Positions 1 to 6,089 of a DNA stretch of 7,681 nucleotides are shown one piece after another. The stretch is from contig JAJRAL010000100.1 of assembly GCA_028679935.1 (NCBI GenBank), positions 1-7,681 on the forward strand, given 5' to 3'. The position numbers were made by a program, and so were the translations under genes. This stretch comes from Methanomassiliicoccales archaeon (lineage in GTDB: Archaea; Thermoplasmatota; Thermoplasmata; Methanomassiliicoccales; UBA472). Below the pieces are notes generated by a model. That model had not been told where the DNA came from. It did not search any database and worked only from the letters and a program-made list of their open reading frames with translations. The stretch's first letter is position 1. Each line of letters starts with the position of its first letter.

Positions 1-1035
1 GAACGTTGCGTTGGCCAGGTAGTTGCCGTAGAACGCAGGGGCGCTCGACGGATAGAGTATGTCGCTGAGAGCTTCGAACAGGACCTGTCCTTGTGCGTCG
101 GTCATCAGGACCGCGTACAGGGTGTTGTTGACGTTCCACCTTAGCTGCACCGTCGCGTTGGGCAACGGAGCGCTCATCCCGTCGAGGACGGTCACATCGA
201 TCCACTGGTAGAGCACCGCGACCGCGCTGTCCGCCAGGGCCACCCGCGGTATCGAGCACGCGGTGAGCCTCGCCATCGAAGAGCCTCCGAAGTGGCTCCA
301 GGCGACGTGGAAGGTGGTGTTCCTGGCCTCAAGAACGACGCTCGATCCGTCCGGCGCCACGATGTCCGATCCGACATCGCAGCCGTTCATTGAAATCTGA
401 GCGTTTCCCTCTAGCCTGAGGCTGACCGCGCTGTAGAGCTGTCCAGCCTCCATGATCACCTGACCGTTCCCGAAGACATACATCCAGATCTGCCTGTTCG
501 ACGTAATCGCGGCCGATCCGACGAAGAGCCTGGCGTTGTCCTGAACGTAGATGCAGAAGGCGCCGGTTTCGCCCTGGTTAATGTTGAGGACGCCGTTTGT
601 GATGTACAGCGTGCCGCTGTCCCTCACGACGACCTTTGCGTATGAGAACGTTGTTCCGTTGAGCACGACCGTGCTTGTTCCCTGGACGACCAGGTCCGAC
701 GGAGCGGTTTGTACCTCGACCGTAACGTCCACCGAGGCCTCGTTGTTGTCGTAGTTCGCTTCTGGGATCGTCTGGTCCGGGTTGACCATGACGGTCAGGG
801 TTACTACTCCGGGCAGCGTCGGCACCCAGGTCAGATGCGCCACGGCGGAGCCCTCCGAGGGCACGTCGATGACGTCTGTGCTGACCTGGACGCTTCCCGC
901 CCAGAGCTCGATCGAGACGTCGACCGCGTCGACCGGCCCATCATTGTGGACGGTGGCGTTGACGTAGACGACGTCGCCGGTCATCGGCGCCGATGGCCAG
1001 ACATGGACGTCGCCTGAGGTAATCGAGAGCTCGGG
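1..1035 (-). repeat. Surface protein: macro-repeat unit B, incomplete at left edge (residues 1248-1592+)
   Basis: CARDB runs from PELSITSGDV at 1248 to YDNNEASVDVTV. The beta-helix starts at DLVVQGTSTVV (1361) and contains KVVVRDSGTLYITN. The regulatory-like part begins VAVLYQWIDVTVLDG (1519), has the TDAQGQVLF turn, and is cut within GNYLANATF at the edge. Offsets to unit A are 384, 378 and 377 residues at the three domain starts, so only small indels separate them. Confidence 0.8.
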
Positions 1036-4000
1036 CATCGCGTTGATGACGAGCTCGACCTCGACGTCCTGCACGACCAGGGGCTCAGTGTACGGGTGCA
1101 GTGTCACCGGTAGTACCGGCGAGTCCAGGTCCTCGTAGCTGGCGTTCACAACGTAGTTACCGACAAAGTTGTTGCTCGTGGCCGTGATCAGGTCGCACAG
1201 GGCGTGGAACTCGACCTCCCCGGCCTCGTCGGTCAGGGCGGAATCATAGATCGTTCCATTGCCGTAGAACCTGAGCTCCACGTAGGCGTCCTCTATCGGC
1301 ATGTCATTGCCGTCGAGGACGGTGACTAGTATTGCTCTGTAATGATAGACGACGGCCGATTCTCTCGGTTCGACCGAGGGGACGCTGACCGATGTCAGCG
1401 TGGCGAACACGTGGCCCCCGAGCTCGTTCAGGGACTGCGAGAGCGCAGAGTCCTCGATGTCGATCAAGGCGTTCGATGTGGTCGGGGCGACTATCCTCGA
1501 GTCGATGTCGCTGTCATCCGCGATGAAATGACTCTCTCCATCGAGGTTCAGGATGATGTTGTCCCCGAGGTTGCTGGCCGTGAGACTAAGGACCGAGTCG
1601 TTCATCAGGTAGACGTCGATGGCCAAGTTCGAGTCGAGCGTCGCGTCGTCGAGGATGATCTGCCCGTCGTCCATGACGTAGATCCTGAACTCGTTCACGC
1701 GGTTCTGCAGGATGTTGAAGGTAGCGTTGCTGATGATGAGCGTTCCAGACTCATTCACCACAACCTTGCCGCGGTGGAAGAACGTCGCGTCGGCGAAGGT
1801 CACGACCTCGGTGCCCGACACGACCAGGTCGTAGTCGGTCACCATCAGGTTGACCGTTATCGAGGTCGAAGCCTGGTTGTTGTCGTAGCGGTACTCCGCC
1901 GGATTATGGAGCGGGTTGACGACGACATAGATGTCGTACGTGCCGATCTGCGTCGGCGTCCATGTGAGGCTAGTGACGTTCGTGCCGAGCGCCGAGACGT
2001 TGATGATCGAGGTGCCTAGGAGCTTGCCGACCGTCGCCGGGTTGCCGCTGTAGTAGGCCACCACGACGTTCCTCGCGTCCGCCCGCCCGAGGGTGTTCGA
2101 GACGGTGACGCTGATCGTCACGGGCTCGTCCGTCAATGCCGGCTGGGGGTCGATCGAGATCGAGCTCGAGGTGATCGCAAGATCTGGCTCGTCCGGCAAC
2201 ACCTGAACCTGGATCGACCGGATGTTGTTTGTCTTGTGGGATTCTGTGATGTTGCCGTAGGGGTCGACCTTCACGGTGATGGTGTGCACGCCCGCGGGAA
2301 TCGCCTGCCACTGAATAGGCAGGAAGACGGTCTCACCTGCGCCGATCGAGGTTATGGTCCGGTTGGCGATCACGGAGGAGCCGTCATAGAACTCGACGTA
2401 CACGCTTCTTGAGCCGGTCAGCCCGATGTCCTGGATCTCCGCAGTTATCGTGACCGTGTCATTGACGTAGATGGTCGTCGGGTCGGTCGTTATGCTGATG
2501 ACCGCGAGGTCGGGCAGGTCCAAGTAGAGACCGGCGATGGTCACTTCGACCTCCTGCGATTGGATGCCCATCTCAGGATAGGGGAGGAATGAAACCCCTG
2601 CCTCAGCGTAGTACCAGACTCCTGTTGCATTTTGGTACGAGATGTTCAGGAGATAGTCACCCAGGATCTGAGAATTGGGCATGCTTGAGGAATTGATGTA
2701 TTCAGAGAGGAGCGGGATCCTGACGGTTCCGTCGCTCCCAGTGTCGGTGTAGTTGCCTGCCGACTTGCCGAGGTAGTCCAGGACCACTGCCGGGGGCGTC
2801 GTGCTGACGCCGGATGGTGAATAGTACTGGGCCGGGGCACCGCCGAGCATCAGTGATGCGTCGATCGTGGCACCGGAAACGGGCAGTCCCTGCTCATCGC
2901 TCACGTTCACGTTGGCCCATCTATAGATGTATACCGATGGCCGCAAGGTGACGTTGATGAATAGCCAATCCACGAATACCTGGTCTGTTGCGTCGTTGTT
3001 CATGAACGAGATGTTGAGACTGTTCAAATCATCCAGAGTCTTGATTCCAGCAGCATACAGATCGTAGAAACCGTATGTCCAGCTCGGCAGCGGACTGTTC
3101 ACAATCTGGATAGAAGTGTTGCGCGGTGTGCCGCCATCAATGCCCCAGGTCAAATAGCTCGAATCTGAGTATCCAGGGCCAGTGGCGTACTTAATGCCAA
3201 GGACAGCCGATGCGATTTCGCCCGACAGATCGGACATGTTGAACGATGTTATTGACATAGTCCTCTGGAGTCCAATTGTGTAGGCTGAATTGTCTGGCTT
3301 CGATAGGGTGCGAATTGCGGACGTGGTATTGTCTGCCACCCCCTTCCCAAGGGGCACGAAGGTTGTCTGAACATCATTCGTTACGACGGCGGGCTCCCTC
3401 TCAGCCGGACTGCTTGCTATCTTCTCCATGTTGAAGCTCGTGCCGTAGAGGTAGCACTCAGCGGTGTCGTAGACCTGAAGCGTGTCATGAACCGACGGGG
3501 TATCGGAGAAGTCCACCGCGAGGTAGGAATCTATGGCCGTCAGCTTCGTGTTCATGGCCACAGTGATGGCCCGGTAGGCCGGGAAGACGAGGTCGACTGT
3601 GAACCAGACGCGGTTGATATAGATCGTCGCCGAGGGGTCCGAGTTCGCCAGCTCGATGTTGAGGTGGTTCAGATCCTCCGCCGACATGGTCGGCAGGGCG
3701 ATGTTGGCCTGGACGTCGCCGTTGATTGTGACGTCGTAATCCGCCGCGGTGTCGTCGATCGTGAGGCCGGAATTGACCATCACGCCATTCTCATATGAAT
3801 ACTGGATCGGATCGTCCGCGGTGTATCCCGCGTCCGTGTGATACTCGATGCGGAGCCTTACGTTCGCCGAATCGAACGCGAGCCCGTTCAGGTCGTTCAG
3901 GTCCGTCATCAGGATGTCGCCAGGAGCGAGGTCGATGTATCTCTGGTCGCTCATCCTTATGTCACCGATGGCACCCGTGGCGGTGTTGCTGCTCCCAAAC

Positions 4001-4776
4001 GCGCTTGGCATCCTTTCCAGCGTGTAGAACACGTCCTGCCTCGCCGAGTTGTCAGAGGCGAACGGGTAGTCATGGTCGAATAGCATGGTGATGTTCACGG
4101 CGGACATGTTGCTGAACACGCCAGTGATGCTCGAGTCCTCGATCAGGACGTTGCTTGATGCGAAGAACAGGACGGGAGAATCATCGAAGAACTCAGGGGG
4201 GAAGTAGTCGCCATTGCAGTACTGTTGAATCTCCTCGGTCGTGTGGTTCCTGATCACGGAGTCGGAGAGGACAAAGGTGGAGTTGTCCACGACCATGTGA
4301 CCGGGGAACTCGATCACCGAGCCGTCGGTCGCCTCGAGGCGCCCGCCGTTCTGGACTATCACGCCCAGGCTCGGGAAGTCGTATATCTGGTTGAGTACGG
4401 TTGTCAGCACCGAGTCCTCGAGGATCAGCTGTCCGCCGTCCTCGATCGTCAGTGTGTAAACGTGAGGCGAATCGGAGGGATCGTCAGCCATCCCGCAATC
4501 CTGCGTGAAAGCGATTCCTCCGTCTGTGACATGGACCACGCCTCCGGCGCGGATCGTCAGATTGCCGTCCATGTAATGGATGGAGCCGACGATGTTCCAT
4601 TCCGAAACGTCGTATTCGCTTCCTATGATAACGTCACCGTTCGGCAGATACGACGGCAAGGCCGCTCTTCCGACGGAAGGCATGCCTATCACCATCAGTC
4701 CGGCGAACAGCGAAAACACTAGACACCAGACGATCCCAAGACTCGCTAGCTTGCTCTTAAGGGTACGACTGTTCAT
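1..4776 (-). CDS. Giant secreted modular surface protein (CARDB / beta-helix repeats), C-terminus beyond left edge
   Basis: This is one open frame of 1592 codons from ATG at 4776 to base 1 with no stop, so the protein is longer than seen here. Read directly from the reverse complement, residues 1-38 form a signal peptide. Residues about 49-230 are Gly/Asp-rich short strands typical of a right-handed beta-helix. Two related beta-sandwich-like modules lie at 242-399 and 482-613. A carboxypeptidase-regulatory-like domain is at 618-745, then CARDB domains at 755-858 and 864-980, beta-helix at 983-1140, regulatory-like domain at 1142-1240, CARDB at 1248-1357, beta-helix at 1360-1517 and a regulatory-like domain from 1519 to the edge. 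CARDB domains end in the usual Asn-Asn turn (TNNIRS, YDNNQAS, YDNNEAS). About 30 N-x-S/T sequons suggest N-glycosylation. No catalytic motif is visible; a structural or adhesive cell-surface role is inferred. The start is supported by a signal peptide, a Shine-Dalgarno sequence and a TATA box. Domain calls are by eye. Confidence 0.9.
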   Translation of the reverse strand, partial: MNSRTLKSKLASLGIVWCLVFSLFAGLMVIGMPSVGRAALPSYLPNGDVIIGSEYDVSEWNIVGSIHYMDGNLTIRAGGVVHVTDGGIAFTQDCGMADDPSDSPHVYTLTIEDGGQLILEDSVLTTVLNQIYDFPSLGVIVQNGGRLEATDGSVIEFPGHMVVDNSTFVLSDSVIRNHTTEEIQQYCNGDYFPPEFFDDSPVLFFASSNVLIEDSSITGVFSNMSAVNITMLFDHDYPFASDNSARQDVFYTLERMPSAFGSSNTATGAIGDIRMSDQRYIDLAPGDILMTDLNDLNGLAFDSANVRLRIEYHTDAGYTADDPIQYSYENGVMVNSGLTIDDTAADYDVTINGDVQANIALPTMSAEDLNHLNIELANSDPSATIYINRVWFTVDLVFPAYRAITVAMNTKLTAIDSYLAVDFSDTPSVHDTLQVYDTAECYLYGTSFNMEKIASSPAEREPAVVTNDVQTTFVPLGKGVADNTTSAIRTLSKPDNSAYTIGLQRTMSITSFNMSDLSGEIASAVLGIKYATGPGYSDSSYLTWGIDGGTPRNTSIQIVNSPLPSWTYGFYDLYAAGIKTLDDLNSLNISFMNNDATDQVFVDWLFINVTLRPSVYIYRWANVNVSDEQGLPVSGATIDASLMLGGAPAQYYSPSGVSTTPPAVVLDYLGKSAGNYTDTGSDGTVRIPLLSEYINSSSMPNSQILGDYLLNISYQNATGVWYYAEAGVSFLPYPEMGIQSQEVEVTIAGLYLDLPDLAVISITTDPTTIYVNDTVTITAEIQDIGLTGSRSVYVEFYDGSSVIANRTITSIGAGETVFLPIQWQAIPAGVHTITVKVDPYGNITESHKTNNIRSIQVQVLPDEPDLAITSSSISIDPQPALTDEPVTISVTVSNTLGRADARNVVVAYYSGNPATVGKLLGTSIINVSALGTNVTSLTWTPTQIGTYDIYVVVNPLHNPAEYRYDNNQASTSITVNLMVTDYDLVVSGTEVVTFADATFFHRGKVVVNESGTLIISNATFNILQNRVNEFRIYVMDDGQIILDDATLDSNLAIDVYLMNDSVLSLTASNLGDNIILNLDGESHFIADDSDIDSRIVAPTTSNALIDIEDSALSQSLNELGGHVFATLTSVSVPSVEPRESAVVYHYRAILVTVLDGNDMPIEDAYVELRFYGNGTIYDSALTDEAGEVEFHALCDLITATSNNFVGNYVVNASYEDLDSPVLPVTLHPYTEPLVVQDVEVELVINAMPELSITSGDVHVWPSAPMTGDVVYVNATVHNDGPVDAVDVSIELWAGSVQVSTDVIDVPSEGSAVAHLTWVPTLPGVVTLTVMVNPDQTIPEANYDNNEASVDVTVEVQTAPSDLVVQGTSTVVLNGTTFSYAKVVVRDSGTLYITNGVLNINQGETGAFCIYVQDNARLFVGSAAITSNRQIWMYVFGNGQVIMEAGQLYSAVSLRLEGNAQISMNGCDVGSDIVAPDGSSVVLEARNTTFHVAWSHFGGSSMARLTACSIPRVALADSAVAVLYQWIDVTVLDGMSAPLPNATVQLRWNVNNTLYAVLMTDAQGQVLFEALSDILYPSSAPAFYGNYLANATF
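1036..2187 (-). repeat. Surface protein: macro-repeat unit A (CARDB, beta-helix, regulatory-like), residues 864-1247
   Basis: This is a 384-residue unit. CARDB runs from PDLAIT at 864 to the YDNNQAS turn and final strand near 980. The beta-helix starts at DLVVSGTEVV (983) and contains KVVVNESGTLIISN. The third part begins VVYHYRAILVTVLDG (1142), has the TDEAGEVEF turn typical of carboxypeptidase-regulatory-like folds, and ends VGNYVVNASY. The same order recurs in unit B with roughly one-third identity in the beta-helix by eye, so the duplication is old. Confidence 0.8.
2203..2514 (-). other. Surface protein: first CARDB domain (residues ~755-858)
   Basis: It opens with PDLAVISITTDP, has the Val-Thr-Ile-Thr-Ala-Glu-Ile strand and a Val-x-Val-x-Phe-Tyr-Asp-Gly strand, and ends with VDPYGNITE followed by TNNIRS and a final beta strand. 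This is the expected order for the CARDB family, an Ig-like extracellular adhesion-type domain of about 100 residues. It abuts the next CARDB domain (from residue 864) with only a short linker. It lies outside the 384-residue macro-repeat. Confidence 0.75.
2938..3333 (-). repeat. Surface protein: second copy of paired beta-sandwich-like module (residues ~482-613)
   Basis: This is the partner of the module at residues 242-399. It has YATGPGYSD where the first copy has YHTDAGYTA, and DDLNSLNISFMNNDAT where the first has EDLNHLNIELANSDPS, followed by the closing strand FVDWLFINVTL. It is about 25 residues shorter than the first copy and is encoded by DNA of lower GC (about 51% over 3001-3360 by hand count, against about 61% in sampled lines of the first copy). 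Confidence 0.6.
3580..4053 (-). repeat. Surface protein: first copy of paired beta-sandwich-like module (residues ~242-399)
   Basis: This protein-level repeat begins at DNSARQDVF and ends near VDLVFP. It shares a pattern with residues 482-613: a DN...A opening, a stretch ending in a DLNDL/MSDLSG turn, a Tyr-x-Thr...Gly-Tyr strand, then a DLNHLNIEL strand, Asn-x-Asp-x-Ala, and a closing alternating hydrophobic strand. The residue pattern suggests an all-beta, possibly jelly-roll fold. I do not recognise a named family. Confidence 0.6.
4663..4776 (-). other. Signal peptide of the surface protein
   Basis: Residues 1-38. Basic residues (Arg4, Lys7, Lys9) precede a hydrophobic core at about 13-32, followed by Pro33 and a small-residue stretch VGRAA at 35-39. 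A Sec signal-peptidase cut after Ala38 or Ala39 fits. Cys18 sits inside the hydrophobic core rather than at a lipobox end, so a lipoprotein signal is unlikely. This places the rest of the product outside the cytoplasmic membrane. Confidence 0.85.
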
Positions 4777-4780
4777 AAGC

Positions 4781-4795
4781 CCACCTAAACCCTCC
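4781..4795 (-). promoter_or_regulatory. Ribosome binding site of the surface-protein gene
   Basis: Reading the minus strand, GGAGG (4795-4791) and AGGTGG (4786-4781) both lie just ahead of ATG 4776. AGGTGG is 4 bases from the start and matches the GGTG part of the archaeal anti-Shine-Dalgarno target; GGAGG is 14 bases away. Together with the signal peptide they fix this ATG as the start. Confidence 0.6.
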
Positions 4796-4828
4796 GGGTT
4801 CCCACTGACGCCAAAGAAGCAAATGTGG

Positions 4829-4836
4829 TTATAAAT
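4829..4836 (-). promoter_or_regulatory. TATA box for the surface-protein gene
   Basis: The minus strand reads ATTTATAA in an AT-rich island within GC-rich DNA, close to the archaeal TATA consensus. Its centre is about 56 bases upstream of the ATG, so transcription would start near 4807 and give a leader of about 30 bases that includes the ribosome binding site. A second AT-rich element, ATTTAAG, lies about 15 bases further upstream (4852-4846). The position supports independent transcription of the surface gene. Confidence 0.6.
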
Positions 4837-4885
4837 AGGTATGGCTTAAATTGGCATTTCGTGTAGCATCCTGGCTGCCCCGCGG

Positions 4886-4909
4886 GAAGGGTCTCCCCCG
4901 GACCCCTTC
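4886..4909 (-). other. GC-rich inverted repeat after the coiled-coil gene
   Basis: GAAGGGTC at 4886-4893 pairs with GACCCCTTC at 4901-4909, giving 8 base pairs with one unpaired base and a 7-base loop. It sits 18 bases past the coiled-coil stop codon and 50 bases before the surface-gene TATA box. No T-rich run follows on the minus strand, so it is not a typical archaeal or intrinsic terminator. It could be an mRNA 3'-end structure. The rest of 4777-4926 holds the surface-gene promoter. Confidence 0.4.
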
Positions 4910-4926
4910 GCGAAGCGACGAAAGGC

Positions 4927-5994
4927 CTACCTCCGCTTGATGATCTTGCGGATCGAAACGGAGCGCTTTACCTCTTCCTTCTTCTCCTCGGGCTTGGCCT
5001 CTTCCTTCGGCTCCGGTGCCTTCTTCGGCTCCTCCGGCTTCCTCTCGGCGCGAACCGGCTCCTCCTTCGGCGCGGGGGGCGCCTTCGGTGTTTGGTTCTT
5101 GAGGTCCGCTCCGCAGGCGTAGCAGGTGTCCGCGTTGGCGCTGACGATGGTGCGGCACTCCGGGCAGAAGATCTCCGCGAAGCTAGCCTCGTCGGTCACC
5201 TCCGGCACGGGTTCGGGCGCGGGGAGCGGCTCGGGTGCTGCCTGATGCCTGACCTCCACTACCGGCTCCGGGATCGTCGCTGCGGGCATGGGTTCCGGCT
5301 TGGATGGCGCCGCGGGCGCTTCCGTCTCCAGGCTCAGTCCCTTGCCGCGAAAGGACCGCTCCCGCTCACCGAGGGTGCCCTCGCGGTCCGTCAGTGACCT
5401 CTCCCATTCTACGAAGCGTTTCTGCTCGTCCATGACCAGGCGCTTGCTCTCCTCAAGCAGCGCCTCCTGATCCGAGATGACCTTGACCTTTGCAAGGAGC
5501 TCCTCGCGCCTCGCGGAGATATCATCCAGCGCCTTCTTCAGCTCCTTCTCCTCGGCAAGCACTTTCTCCTCGACGACTCCGAGGCGCTGCGTGGCCTCGT
5601 GGATCGCCGTCTCATACTCGGTAGAGCGCCCATGGAGGTCGAGCAGCGCCGCCTCCTTCGCGCCCAGCTCCCGGTCCCTCTTCTCAAGCTCCACCCTTCC
5701 CGCGTTGAGCTCGGTCTCGAGCTGCCTCAGCTCCTGCTCCAGGGACGTCAGCTCCTTCGTCTTCTTGGCGACGCCCTCCTCGCGGGGCACGAGCTCGGTC
5801 TCCCTTCCTTCGAGCTCCGTCTGCTTGGTGGTGAGCTTTTCCTCTCGCTGATCGAGGAAGTCGGTGCGTTGCTTGAGCTGTGCCTCGAGGGCGTCCAGCT
5901 CATCGCGGCGTTTCTTCAGGTCCGCCTCCTGCGCTTTGATCTTGTCCTTGAACTCTTCGATGACCTGCCAGATAGCGACGTTGTCTCCTGCCAA
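4927..5994 (-). CDS. Coiled-coil protein with C-terminal zinc ribbon and charged tail
   Basis: The product is 355 residues if it starts at TTG 5994, which has GGAGG (6007-6003) eight bases upstream. A longer form from TTG 6078 is open in the same frame but has no ribosome binding site. There is no signal peptide or membrane segment, so it is cytoplasmic. Numbered from TTG 5994, residues about 10-215 are Lys/Glu/Leu-rich heptads, a long coiled coil. About 225-268 is a Pro/Ala/Glu linker. Cys277, Cys280, Cys291 and Cys294 form a C-x2-C-x10-C-x2-C zinc ribbon (CPEC...CYAC). About 297-343 is a Lys/Glu/Pro-rich low-complexity tail, ending in a basic VSIRKIIKRR. The exact function is unknown. Coiled coil plus zinc ribbon suggests an oligomeric scaffold or adaptor, possibly for the adjacent RecA-fold ATPase; that link is inference from position only. 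Confidence 0.85.
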   Translation of the reverse strand: MAGDNVAIWQVIEEFKDKIKAQEADLKKRRDELDALEAQLKQRTDFLDQREEKLTTKQTELEGRETELVPREEGVAKKTKELTSLEQELRQLETELNAGRVELEKRDRELGAKEAALLDLHGRSTEYETAIHEATQRLGVVEEKVLAEEKELKKALDDISARREELLAKVKVISDQEALLEESKRLVMDEQKRFVEWERSLTDREGTLGERERSFRGKGLSLETEAPAAPSKPEPMPAATIPEPVVEVRHQAAPEPLPAPEPVPEVTDEASFAEIFCPECRTIVSANADTCYACGADLKNQTPKAPPAPKEEPVRAERKPEEPKKAPEPKEEAKPEEKKEEVKRSVSIRKIIKRR

Positions 5995-6002
5995 ACAATT
6001 CC

Positions 6003-6065
6003 CCTCCAGGTTTCCTTCCTGAGCGGCTCGCGCAGTAATCCACGCGGTACACTTTAATCTTTTTC
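6003..6065 (-). promoter_or_regulatory. Start signals of the coiled-coil gene
   Basis: GGAGG at 6007-6003 has canonical 8-base spacing to TTG 5994. Upstream, the minus strand reads GAAAAAGATTAAAG (6065-6052), an AT-rich purine run plus ATTAAAG that resembles a BRE/TATA pair. It would place a transcription start near 6030, between the two possible TTG starts, which favours the downstream start. The TATA match is weak. Confidence 0.4.
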
Positions 6066-6089
6066 GGCCGATGGTCAAACGCTGGATGT

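Noticed and set aside
1342..2019. A 225-codon plus-strand reading frame rich in Arg, Asp and Val
   Set aside because: It lies antisense to the surface-protein gene, has biased composition with no recognisable domain, and the minus-strand frame over it encodes clear CARDB and beta-helix sequence. It is a by-product of GC-rich codon usage.
1970..2311. A minus-strand frame of 113 codons
   Set aside because: It is in a different frame within the surface gene, at a CARDB domain; the Arg/His/Gly-rich product is typical of out-of-frame translation.
4225..4722. A 165-codon plus-strand reading frame
   Set aside because: It is antisense to the signal peptide and N-terminal beta-helix of the surface protein; I see no domain and no convincing start signals.
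4886..4909. CRISPR repeat or intrinsic terminator
   Set aside because: There is only one copy, with no spacers, and no T-run follows the stem on either strand.
5599..6057. A Leu-rich plus-strand frame of 152 codons
   Set aside because: It is the antisense of a Glu/Lys/Leu heptad coiled coil, which automatically gives Leu/Ser-rich frames on the other strand.
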